Positions 38,401 through 51,700 of a stretch of DNA of 64,000 nt are shown in pieces; the first letter of the stretch is position 1; each line of letters begins with the position of its first letter. The stretch is from Struthio camelus. Lineage: Eukaryota; Chordata; Aves; Struthioniformes; Struthionidae. Under the pieces are notes generated by a model. That model was not told the origin of the DNA. It saw only the letters and a program-made list of their open reading frames with translations, and did not search any database. The stretch is from contig NC_090943.1 of NCBI RefSeq assembly GCF_040807025.1, positions 8,294,356 through 8,358,355 of the forward strand. Reading direction: 5' to 3'. A program made the position numbers and the translations under genes.

Positions 38401-41400
38401 CAGGACAAAAGGCTGGGGAACCCTAAAGAGAACATATGATTCCAGGAATTGTAATTAAGTTTTGAATAAACAGGTTTCATCAGTGATGAAACAATGCTGT
38501 TCCTGGTACTTGAATTCTATCTATGAGATAGTGGCATTTCCCTTGCCTTTCTGGCTTACGTAGTTTAAATCTGGACCTTGTTTTAAATAACTAAGGAATT
38601 ATTACTTCGTCTAATTTAGTTTGGGAAGCAATGTGTGCTCTGGGTTCTGCTCTTTCTTCTGGCTGGGTCAGGGCCAGACTCTATAATTTGCCCTTGTAAG
38701 AGGGGAAGAAAGTTTTGTGCGCAAATCGGTGCATTTCTGTAGAACTGCTATGTAAAATAAGCAGTGCATCCATACACCTTGGTCTAAGTAGCTGATTAGG
38801 TGAGATCTTTCGGTTCTTCAGAGCCAAATACAAACTAATGATCCTAGTGACATGATAAACTTGCTATCCTGTTGCACAATCCAAGTTAGAGCGCTACTCT
38901 CCCCCCACACCCTGGGGTATGTTTCTTTTTAGGTTTTTTTTTTTTTTTTTTTCCCCCAAGCTGCTGGAGAAATTAGATCTCTTTATCAGACGCCAATTAA
39001 AAGAAGCTTCTAAGTTTCATAGTAGAAGACTCTTTTTTTTTTTTTCTTTGAGTAAAAAGAGGCAGCCACTTTATTTCTCTTCCTGACCCATCTCTCTGTC
39101 TCAATTTTAATTGGCTTATTTCTTTTATTCAAAAAAATATGCTGTATGGGTGAGGGAATAATGAAAGATCACAAAAACCACTTACAGGTCTGCTTTTAAA
39201 AATGGATGTTGAGATTGTAAAAGTGAGATTTGCTCTTTTTTTTTAATGTCTGCAGGATTGAAACTTTTGCTTGTTCTAAAGCTTACATTTAGACCTACAG
39301 AAGATTGAGCTAAGATCAATGTTTTTTGTCCAAAGTAAAGTGAGAACCTCTTTCAATGTTTCTTTTTAGGTCACCTACTATGGCTGGAGGCCTGTTTGCT
39401 ATGGATCGTGAGTACTTTAATGAACTTGGACAGTATGATAGTGGCATGGACATCTGGGGAGGAGAGAACTTGGAAATATCCTTTCGGGTAATCTAGCTTT
39501 TATGTGTATTGGAGTATTAACCTCAGCGCCTGGCTCCTTCAATTCTCTATATACAGCTTCTTTAGCGCTGGAATAGCGCGCGCAGAAACTGGCACACTCA
39601 TCCCTAGAAAGGATGCCTTCAGCACACAGTAACAGCCTTTACAGTAAAGTTCAAGTTTAAATGGGAAGATTAAAGGGAATTTTGAGTGCCATAGTTAAGT
39701 TTGTGGTTTTTCCTTTGTGTGGCTGGGAGTTTTATATATATATATATATGTACATATATATGTGTATATATATGTATATAAAAAGAAGCACAGAAAATAC
39801 TAGTCATGTAAACTTCTGAAATGAGTTTATAAGAATTATCTAATGAATTTCACAAAACAGTTGAAAAGCAGACGTACGGCTCACAGCAGCTATGACTGTA
39901 AGTGAATTTTATTGTTTCCTTAGGCATGTGTGGGGCATTTCAGACGCACTAGGCTGTTTTGAGGGCTTGGAAATGTAATTTTTGATAAGTAGATAGAGAA
40001 GAAGCATGTAGAAGAGTCAACTTGGATGGAAGAAGAAAGAGAAAATGGTCAATAGGTGATTCTAAAGTCATGCTTCTTTGAGGTTGCTATATTTTTATCT
40101 CCCCCTCACTGTAGCTCCCTGGAAAGAAAAGCAAAACTTCATGTTCAATGTCATGTTTACATCTTCAGTTTTGTGAAGTTGATTCATCAATAGATTTGAC
40201 AAGCTTGCCCAAAAATGAGATGCATCTCACTTGCGTGTATGTCAGAGAAGGTTAAAAGTTGCAGTTAAATTTTTTTCAGAGAAATCTATTGTCTAATCAA
40301 GTCATTAGAGATAACAAGAATAGAGATCAAAAATAAGAATAGAGACTTCATAAATTGGAGTGACTTTAAAGGAGTGTGTACTAAATAATAAAATTCCCAA
40401 GTTTTCAGTAAGAAAATGTAATCATTAGATGTACAGATAGGAAAGCAGGCAGTAGAGACAGATTTTTGTTGTTGCCAAGTTTTGATGATAAGCCTTTGAA
40501 CAATTGGGCTATGTTCAGAGAAACTGAGAGCTCTTGGAAGGCCTGTCTCCTTGGGGGAGAGCTCTTAAGAAGTTCAGTCTATTTATCTCCTCCTGGAGGA
40601 GGTTTAAGAGTGACTTGATTATAAACTGCTTATGTGAGAAGATTTCCTTTTTGAGATTAGAGAACACATTAATCCAACGATGGTCCAGCGACCAATTTGC
40701 TGGAAGCTGAAGTTTTTAAAAGAAAAACATAAGTAGTAAATAGAAGTAAAGTATACATGAAATAGTTTGGGATGCAGCAGAGCTTGATTAAGACACCTAA
40801 AGGTAGTGTCTGAATGTGAGCGATGTTTCTGAGTTTACATATAGTCAATAGAAACAAACTACTGTGTAAAATAGGTACTTATACCTAGCTGAAGATCTTT
40901 CTACCCTCCATTGATGGTGTTGACTCATCTTCGTTATGAGTTGTGGAAGTGTAGACATGTTACTCTCCTGTAGGCAAATAATTAAGGTGTCTTAATCTGC
41001 AAGCTGAATCCCAGGCCACTTATTTCAATGTCTTCCAATAGATCGTTAGAGAATAAGACAGAACTGTATCATGTTTGTGTTTTGTGAAAGGCATTGTGTG
41101 TGTTATGTGGAAGGTCTTATGGTATGACCAAAATGGTCTTTTTCTAACTTGAAAATCTAATAATTTCACTTGTCAGAAAGCATGGCATGTAGGACAACAG
41201 TGCTGACATCTAATCCCGTCATCACGCATAAAGCTACCTAAGTATCTCTTGAAGAAGGGGAGGAGGTAGTGAGCCTTATCAGTATACCGTACAATGAGGT
41301 ATGTTCTGCTTTTGTATGGACAGATCTGGATGTGTGGGGGTAGACTTCTGATCATCCCCTGCTCCAGGGTGGGACACATTTTCCGTAAAAGACGCCCCTA

Positions 41401-44400
41401 TGGCTCACCAGGGGGACAGGACACTATGGCTCATAACTCTCTGAGGCTGGCACATGTGTGGATGGATGAATACAAGGTAAGAGGCGTTTCCAGGCCACAA
41501 AATGAGGTTATGGACTGACTTGTTTGTCGAGGGTTGTGTTGTGGTGAGGGCTGCTGCCACTTCCTAATAGGAGCTTGCTTCTGTATTCTGATTTCCTAAT
41601 GTTCATTTTGGTATACATTCCTAAGTTCTGTAGGACGGTGATGTAGCTTCTGAGTACTCAAGTTTACTCCCTGTTACTCCTGCCTTTAGTTTTATTCCTG
41701 CTGCTTTCAGGAGGTTCAGACTTGTGCCTTTTTTATGAGGTAAAATATGAAAGAGCTTCTTGTAAGCTCTGTGTTCTTCTCTGTCCAAATCAATATTACA
41801 TGGCAACCTTATACTGCTGTGTGCCTTCAGGTTCCATGTCAGTGAGGTGAGGGCTTTAATTGGTTGTTTGCTTTTTGTTTTAATTAGCAGTCTGATTCTT
41901 GGAGTCTGTCATTGAAGGTCAGTGGGGATTGACTTCAGGATTCATGGGCCGCAATGTTCTTTCCCTGTCTTCAGACTTTGGTACCAGTGTTTTTAAATGT
42001 AGATTAAGCCTTTCATCAGTTTTTGTGGAACCATCATCTCTCTGTGATACTTCAGGTCATTTTTGCCTTGTGAGACCACAGGGTTTGCTTTGTAGCCAGA
42101 TCCTATAGTCCCTGCAATTTCTATACAGGACATATATTGCTAACTTTGCATTTCTTAGAAGTTTGTGTTTCAAAACCTGTCCTTTATCTTGATGCTCCCT
42201 CAATTTGAGGAACCTATTAGGAATCATTAATTTTATCTCCATTTTCCATCTTCATAATGTGTTTGTAGACTTGATCTAACACTTTCCCTTTATTGGTGTG
42301 TGGGCACAGTTGTTTTGTGATTAATGATGGTTTTTTTCTCTGAAGGTTGGAATTGATTCTCTGTTTTCATTTCCAGCTAGTACCACTTTGTCCGACAAGG
42401 GTTTAAACTGCTGATTCTAGCAGGCTCTTATCAATTTTGTGCCCTGACCTTTTCCAGCTGTTTCTAATCTAATTCCCTGACAGCTGCCAGAGTCTATCAT
42501 TATCACAGAAGCTTGGAAGGCAGGTCTGGAGATATTTTCATTCGTATAACTGTAACTCAGATATTAGTGCCAAATGGATATCGTTTACTGAAATGATTGT
42601 CTGATAAATAGCACAAAGATAAGACTTAAAAGGCCTGTTGTGCAGCAAAGAATGCATACCAGTATTTAATAAATAAAACTGCACGATGGAAAGGAAACGG
42701 CAAAATTTACTTTTTGCTTTTGACAGTTATGAACAGGTGCAAGTTCGCATATGCAATTGAAATAATGCTGAGAAGTGAGAATTCTTTTTTAGTTAAAAGT
42801 TCAAATTTTAGAATCAGTTGAAGTAGCAGAGCTGTTTTTTGAAGCAGAGCAGTTTCTGATATAGTGATGTCCAGTCTATTTCCAAACTTTCTTGGAATTG
42901 TCCAGCATTCCAGTGTATTTAAGGTTTTGCTCTCCTTTATTACTAAATCTCCTTTATTATTGAAATAGCAGTGATGCATCACTCATCAGAATGCTCAAAG
43001 ATCTCAGCAAGGACAAATGCGTGATCTGTCTTGAGATGACACTGTCTGTCGTTGTCATCTCACACTCGGTGGTATACTCCAACAGGTAATTGAAAACTGT
43101 CAGAATAACGTTGCTAGTAAATTCTAGCTGTTGTACAGGTTCGGTCAACAGAATACCATGGCTTAGTGCCCTGACAACTGAATTCAAAATAACGCCTAGT
43201 AAATTAGTTAACACACAAATAAAATGCTTTTTTTGTCAGCCCCACAAATCTGGCTAAATTCAAGAATCTACAAGGGAATTTTCCTTCTAGTTTGACACCT
43301 GCGTTATGTACTTAAGTATTTCCATTTGTCGCTGCTGTGTCCGTTAAAGTTGAATGGAAGCTGAGATTCAGTCGGAATCTTAACTCATCCTTGCCTGATC
43401 CGGTACCGCTCAGGATACAGTCACAAATAAAACATGAGAAATGTTTGTATGAGCCTCTCTGGAGATGATGCAACTGAGTGGAGAGCTTCACACGAAGCCC
43501 TGGTGAAGCTCTTGATCCTTCATGTGCATAGCAATAAATACGTGGTCCCACTGAAGCTGGCAAGACGATCCCACTTATAAGACTATTCTTACATATGATC
43601 CTTTTGTCCTAGTTGGTAGCTGTGGGTGAGGAAAAAATACCTTAAAACAACAAAAACAATCAACTGGACAATCAAATTTATTAGCAGAAGCCTTGGCTAA
43701 ATAAAGATGATGATAAACCCATCTGCATCTGAGCTAATTGCTCTAGGATGCCTTTATAGCCAGTGGAGCGTAGGGCCGATTTGTTTCTTCCTCAAGTTAC
43801 CATCTAAAGTAAGTCAGCAGAATCATGACTGAAAAGTGTGGTGTCCAGAAAAGCGGTCTAGGAGGACTAGCTCAGCAGCAGACTGACTCAGAGTTCCACA
43901 AGATAAATCCTATCATCTTGTGGCAGAATAGACACTGGAATTTCATAATGACAGTTTCAGAGTAACTTTTCAGACTTAATGATTTAAATCACTAGCAAAA
44001 TGAGATGCGTAGTTACTAAATGAGCTGCACTAGTTGTTCCTGAAAGTGGGGTTTAGAAATAGTACAGAATGTGTTTTCCTTTGAGTGATAAGATTAATCA
44101 CGTTCTTTAGGTTATTTCTAAAATGCTATTGAAACTTAACTACTATAAACAGAAAGCTGAGGATTCTGAAAACGGGGAGAAACTTGAAAACAAGTAATCT
44201 GACGTTCCCCCCCCCCCCCCCTTTGTGTTTCTGCTAAATACAGGAGCAGTATTTTGCTTTGAGACCTGAGCTAAGGACCAGGAACTATGGAAATATTACC
44301 GATCGTGTGGAATTGAGAAAAAGATTGAACTGCAAGTCGTTTAAGTGGTATTTAGATAATATCTATCCTGAGATGCAAATATCTGGCCCCAATGCCAAGG

Positions 44401-45723
44401 CTCAGCAGCCAGTTTTTATTAATAGAGCGCAAAAACGACCAAAAATAATCCAGCGTGGAAGGGTAAGATAAACTTTCTTAAAAATACAGAAGTCTACCTC
44501 GCAAATTACCTTTCAGAAGAATCTCAAAATTTGTTCAATAATGAGTGAAATAGTGCGTTTCCATAGAGTTTTAATATTGCAGTAGACTATCTTGAAAATG
44601 ATTAATTTTGAGTCTTTAGACAAAGGTAAGTCAATCTGACTCTAATCTGTATTTCAGGTCATCTTCAGACTAGATACTATTCAATGAGGTGGTTTACCTC
44701 TAGACTCCAGGTTGAAGTTTTGAAGTCTTTAGGATGCTCTTTCTTGGTTGTTGGTTCTGTAGCTGGATTTGGATAGAGAGAAATGGTCTGCAGTTTTCAT
44801 ACGCTGTTGGTTTGCGATAAGAGAACACCATGATTAGTTTCCAAACTCATTTCTTTTACTGGAGAATTTTCTGCAACGATGAGCACTTACTTGCATCTGA
44901 GACTGTTAATGAGTTTTTATTCTCAATTCCTAGATAATGAAAAAAGTCTTGCCCCCCCCCCCAACCTCCAAAGTAGAAGTAGGGAAATATATCTTTACAT
45001 GTATTCACAAAGAAAATCTGGATAAAGATTCACCCTTTAGTTCTGACTCCTATATTTATGGATTTGTATGCAGGCAAAGCCAGAGTTGAATATGTTCTCT
45101 CTAGGTCTGAATTTGGCACGTGTGTGTGTGTTTTTTTTTTATGCTTCCCAAAAATCATGGGTAAAAAGGCCTAAATACAAGGTTTCCTCTGTGAAAGAGA
45201 AGACCTTTGCATGAAGTATTTCATGTGCATATAGATTATGGATAACAAAAGATTCCAGCCTAACTCAGGAACTGAAACTGTTAAGCCATGGATGCAGCCT
45301 TCTCCATGAGGGCAGCGTTACACAGTCTGCAGAATCTGACAGTTGCTGATCCTGCAAGTGCCCTCAGGTTGGAGGTCCTGAGCACTGGCACAATCCATGG
45401 ACAGAACCAGTTGTTTGCTTTGAAGTAGCTGTCTGGGAATCCAGATTTTTTTAATTGTATGCCAGCCCGGTTCTAAAGTTAATTATAGGGGCAAACATGC
45501 CTTCCCTGAATACAGCTGATATAGAGAGCTGATCCAGGCATTCCTCTAGGCAGACTTTTTTTTTTTTTTTCCCCCCTCGCCCTGAAATTTAGTGGCTTTC
45601 TGCTTTCATTCAGACAGAATTTTAGCTAGAGAAAGTTGATGTGGGGAGAGACTCCCGAGAGATTCGATTTGTCTGAGCAACCACAAAAAGGAGAAGCCTT
45701 CCTGACAATGATTTGCCATGCTT

Positions 45724-45761
<38 letters not shown>

Positions 45762-48700
45762 TGTATCCTGTAAAAGAAGGGAGGCAAGACACGGTAAAAT
45801 GCAGTTCCTCAGCTTGCTTCTCTAGGGTTTGAGAATTATACCCGGCATTGTGTGAGAGTCGGCTTTGGCTCTGATTTATATAAACTACTTCCAGATGTCT
45901 ATAAGGAACAGAATGATCAGCCAATGTCATCGCTTTGTGCCAGACTCTTCAGATTCAAAATGAATCACTCCAAATCCCAGCTTATTCTCAGAAACTAATT
46001 GGGCCGGAGATAAGTGCAGGTTTGACAGCTGGGAAGAGCTGTAATAATCACAAATTGCAGCAGTTCTTAACAGTATTGTCAAGTGTTGATCATCATGGTC
46101 AATAAAAACAAGGAAAAAATTATGTGAAACTCATGTAGCTGTACGGTTTGAAAGCCTAGTGTTGAGCGAGTAATGATGTAAATGAGATTGTGACTGGAAA
46201 TCTCTGGGGTGCGAGGAAATGCTGCTTAGGAGGTTTTGTGTAATTTGTTTTAGATGTGTGTAGGGAATTGGAGAAACATGGTGCACTTGAGGAAGCCTGT
46301 GGTGTCTTGGGACTGCTATTGCCAGGGATGGTGCTTAGAGGAGAATGTTATTTTGATATATCCTCTCTAATTTTTGCTTTCCTTCTAGCATATTACCGGA
46401 AGTGCCTTTAGTTTAAATGAACAACAACAAAAAAAACCCCAAATCTCCACCAACCTGCAGAACCTCCTTGTTTGCTTTGGTGGTAGATACTTTCCAATCT
46501 GCATCAGCAGGATGGGCTCCTGACTTGAATCTGTTCCGCCCTGCCAAATGCCAACGCCATGTTACTTTAGGTCAGAGCAGGCAGTTCACTTGAACTGCAG
46601 TCGGCATTTGTGTACACTTCTCCCTTCTCCTCTGACCTGTAATTAAAGTAACATAGCTGATAAGTATAGTTTTTCAGTTATGCAAACACTCTTGGGAATG
46701 AAGTTGCAACAAGTTACTTATGTTGTTAAGGTACTTGTATTTAAGTACCTCTTTTCGCCTCCTTCTCCAAATAAGTTGCCCTCCTTCCTGAAGAGGGGCT
46801 GTGGGAGGGAAATGTCATGTTTAACGTAAGTTGCAGTAAATGTACTTTATATAAAGACAGTTTAAATTCTTGAGCTAGTGGGTACCTGTGACCTTAGACT
46901 TTTGCAGGGTGTAGAAATGAAAGAAACCTGCCTTGGGGTACACAGGCCAAACTGTCAGGTTGTTTATATTGTATTTGTACCATAAAGAGAAAAATCTTGA
47001 TGTAGTTAGAAAGCCAAATCATGTAATGCTGGCTTTTCTCCAAATTATCTGAAAAACAAAATGGTATTTGAAAAGGGAATGAGGGATTTTTTTTTTTTTT
47101 GTTATAGGATTTTTATTTGTGAATACATTGAGTTCTGGAGCTTCCAAAAGCATTACCATATGTTCCCTCTGGTATGTCTGTTTATTGTGTCCATCAAACT
47201 GTTTTGCTTTCACAGTTGTATCATCTTCAAACCAATAAATGCTTGGTCGCCCAGGGACACCCGAGTCAGAAAGGAGGACTGGTAGTGGTTCGCGAATGTG
47301 ACTACAATGATCAAAACCAGGTATTTGCTTCCTAATGATACTGAACAGTGGAGCGCATATTGCAAATTGCTCGTAGGTTTTCCTGCTGGCAAAATACCTT
47401 AGCATAATATCTCATTTTGATGCAGGGAGGCTGATTGACGAGTATTCTTCAAACTGCAAAGCTCACCAAGGACCCTGTGGAACTTAGTACTCTGTACCCA
47501 CTAGTGCTGAGTGGTGGATATTGTACTCTCCTGTCTTTGTGGGCTGAATCTCTGTATGTGGTTGAAGACTACCCACAGGTAGCTTCTGATGAGTTCATAA
47601 CCCACTGATTGACACTTCAGGCTTTGTAAAAGCGCTTCCAGTCAATTCTTCGTATGGGACTCAGCGTGGCCTTTTCTTGGCCTAGTCCTGCTTGTATAGT
47701 GTACCACTGTGTTTATCTGCTGCAGCAGCAGCTGTGGTTTGGGATGAATGAATGATTTGTTCTTACCATTAAACAGAAGGAGTTCTGAGGAATTTAGAGG
47801 GTTCTTTGGCTGCAGGTGAATTGCTAATCTGACGTTTAACTGAGGATGGGTGTGAAAATCTAATGAATTCTTGTACTACTGAATGAGAAGCCACTTCCAT
47901 TCTTCCAGGCAACAGAAACTTAGGGCTGAGAAAAATAATCTTCAAGGTAGAGAGATCCTAATGCCTTTAACTTCTTTAGGGAGCTAAGAACTACATTGAG
48001 AGCATTGTGATTTAGGAGTTCTTGGGACCGAAGTCTAAAAACTAGATCTTTCCTAAGGAGAAAAGTAATCAAAGACACTAAATGGAGCATGCGATGTAGC
48101 GCAGCATTGCTTTACCGACGGTGGGTTGTGCTAGACTAACTTGATACTCTATGAAACGGACGGTCCTTTTCAGGACAACAAAACTGCAGCAGTCAGTCAA
48201 TGAAAGCACTTGATGTTATAGCTGTATGGAGAATCTTAGCTGAGATGGGTGGTAGAGTTGAAAGTCTGAGAGTTTAAAGATGGGGCTTCATGGAAATGAC
48301 GAGTGGCAACAAAAAGAGCAAATGATGTGGATGTGAATTTAAGTGATTAATCTTAAATCAGATCTTCATTAGTATTTCTAGTAATGACTTTGTCTGTATG
48401 GGAGGGACTAATTATCTTAAGGACTGAAGCGGTAGAAGCTTTTTAAATATTGATATTAATATTGACTGATATTTTTAACAGTCCCAAACAAAACGTACAC
48501 TCTGTGAATTTATGAGACTTACTGCTCCTGGCTGTGGGCTCGCCTGTTGGCTATGACAGAGAGATCGTGTGAGGGGTGTTGGTCAATCTCTGCGTGAATG
48601 TGGAGTAGCCCTAGACACATGTTCTCCAGCTGCCACATTGAAACCAGCGATAAATACCTCCCTCTTCTGCATCTGCTTCGGGAGTACTGAGGGACTGGCA

Positions 48701-51700
48701 CTGTGAGCAAAACTGTAGGCCCTCTGTTTTAAAGAGGGATGAATTTAAGCTGGAACGGGAAGGGCGGTCGAGGTTTTCCAATATCTTTTCTTTCCATAAG
48801 CTATAAGAAAGTCAGCAAGTCTTACTGTCTATGTAAATGTAGTGATTGGCATCAAAGATTTCACACTTACAGTGCCAGAGGTGCTAAACTGCTTTCTGAG
48901 CCAGTCTGAGTGAAAAAGCTGAAACGGTTCTCTGTGGATGATGTCCACAGTAAGAACAGGTGGGTCCTCACAGTTACTGTTTCTCTCCTTCCAGGCTGCC
49001 TTTGCTTTGTGAATAAATAGCGTCTTGAAAAACTACTTTTTGGTAAGGAGTAAGATGCAGCCTGCCTGGGAAAACAAAATTTAACTTTCTTGAGACTCTT
49101 ATTAATTGTAGTTCTGTGGACTGAAAAAATGGTCTTCTGTGTAGTATTGGCAATTTCTACACATGAGAGCTAAACTTCAAAGTGCTAACTTAATGTACCT
49201 AACCTTAATGTACCATCTCTGAAGTCATGAGACTAGCTTCACAAGTAAGTCAGCTTTGCCTTTAGTTTATGCTTACTTTGTTTTCTCTTTCATGGCTGCA
49301 AAGAGAAGCTGAAATTCTCACTTAACTCCTTGATTTAAAGATATAACAGATGTTAGGAAACTTTGCAATCGTATCATCAGTATGGTAATAACTCAATTTG
49401 ACTTTGATTATTAAGTAAAGTTAAAAATGATTCACATTAGAGGAACCCGTTTTCTAGAACTTAAGAGTGGCGTTGCAGTTTTTTTCCTTGATATAGTAAG
49501 AAAATGCAAAAGGGAAGTGGTTCTAACAGGTGGTGCATCTAGAAAGTATTCCAAGATTAGAGTTGTTCTGTAATAATAATGCATATTAGGACATATTTTT
49601 ATAGCCGTTTCAGAAACATTCAGCAGTCTGGGATAATACTGGGAACTGAACACAACTTTTGGAATGAATAACGAAAACTTTTTAGTTAGAAATGACATGA
49701 GTAGGAGAGGTGATGTGATCTAGCAGAACAAAGGTCGGTACAAAGAAGTCTGAAGTAACAAAAGCTAAGAAACAGAGAAGATGAATGTGAACTTTGCCGG
49801 CAGAAGACCAACATGGAATGAGAAGTCTTGTAGCTGAAGAGTGAGATTGTGTAGAGGAACTGCTAGCATCATCAGAGAAAGCACTGTCCTCCCCGAAGTC
49901 AGTAGGAAATCTGATCCCTTTCTGGAAGAGAGGCTGAGAATGCTGACGATGGTGCACACAACAAGACCTGTATGTTGAAGGATGATAGAAAACATGAAAG
50001 AACTTTGAAAGATCATAAAAGGTTGGAAATGTCTGAAAGGCAGAAGTGAAAAACTGAAGGGGTATGGATTCTACCCAAAAATGCAATGCCATACCAAAGG
50101 TTAATGAGGTGGTGATCAGGACGCAAGGATCCTGAAGCAGGCTTTGCAGTAGATACTGCCACAAAGGAGAAGAAATAGAAGTAGCCACTGACTAACTTGG
50201 AAAAAGAGCGTCAAAGAAGGTTTTGGGATGGAGTAGAATGGCCAAAACAAGACAAATTAGCAGGAGTGTTTGTGGTCTAGCAGCTAAAAGAAGATTGTAT
50301 TTGTAATGTGTATCTGATGCGTGCTTGTCTTCCTGACTAACTGCCTAAAGCCAAATATTTTTTCCTAAACATCTCCTGTTAAAATCCAGTGTGCTATGTG
50401 GACTTTTCCTTTGTTTGTTTTCAAATGCACTAAGCTGACTCTGAAGCTTTACTTTCTGGACTGTTTATTATAACCTTTCCTCTGTGCGTTTGCTTCATCT
50501 GAATAATTTAAGCTTTCATCTACTTAGCAATATGTTAAGCTTTAATCATGTGACTGTTGCCCTTCCAGCTGGTGATGGTGCTCAGGTGTCGAAGCATGTA
50601 CAACTGTACTCTGCCGAATGGGACTTTAAAAGATAATTGAGCAGGGAATTTCAGAAAAGCGCTGTTAACGCTTGTGTAGCACTTTATAAATCCAAACAAG
50701 TACTTTAGACTCTTGCTCTTGAGGCAATTTTTTAGAAGGCTGTACTCACGAAATCATTGCATTTCTTCTGTAAGGTCTTTCTCCCTGTATGTCTGGATCA
50801 TGGATGTAAGTTTGCTTTTTTGATACACCACCTGTCTAGAGTGAGCGTGGAGAAGTGCAGGTTGTGATATCGGCTTGCTACTTCAATTTCATCAACAGTT
50901 TGAGCAGCACGCTTCTGCAGCCTTCCTAACAAATAACTCATCCATTCTACAAACTATCAGGAACGCACTTGCTGAAATGTACAACTGGGAACAAGCATGT
51001 GCTTTAGAATGACCTTCCGGTGGACATTGGGTTTGCTGGATAAAACGGCTTCAGATAACGATCGTACAACGCCAAGCATGGCTGTTCTGGGTGACTTTCA
51101 CAAGAGTGATTTGGTGCTGTGATGTTATTGTTATCCATAATAACAGGAACTACAGTATATGCAGCTAGCTGTGGTGATGCAATAGCTAGGCAGAGCTCTT
51201 CCTCAGTGCTGAGGTGGCGGCTTTGTGCTCTTAAGCTGAATTTTTGGCTTTTAAAAACTCTCTCTGACTGAATAAAGCAATAGTGCCAATCTAAGCAGTG
51301 GATTGTCACTGATCAAAGTACTGGAATGCTTCTCCTGTCAACATGGTTCATGGCAGTGATTTTTCTTTCACATATAAAGCTGTTTTTCTAGCAGTTACTG
51401 TCTTATATTTTTCTGGAGTGAAGTTTTTCAGTGCATTCCTCTATTGCTAATGCAATCTGCAGACAAAATAAGAGCGTATATGCATGAAGCTGTGCCAGCT
51501 GGCCAGCTATCCCTTTTATTACACTGTACTGCAAGGCATCAGGGGGATTGCTTTCTGTTTTGTTCCATATCATTTTGAAGTATTTATTCCCTAGAAACAG
51601 TGGGCTTTCCTCTTCTACCTACTGCAGATTCTTAATTTTTTTTTTTTTTTATCTAGGTTAGGAGTTAAAACAGATATCCACGTTGATACTTGACCCAAAG

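Larger units (their letters stand above)
39488..41323 (+). other. GALNT11: GALNT11 intron 7
   Basis: GTAATC to GGACAG. It contains a TA-rich microsatellite at 39732-39781 and a copy of a small dispersed repeat at 40985-41012. Confidence 0.85.
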
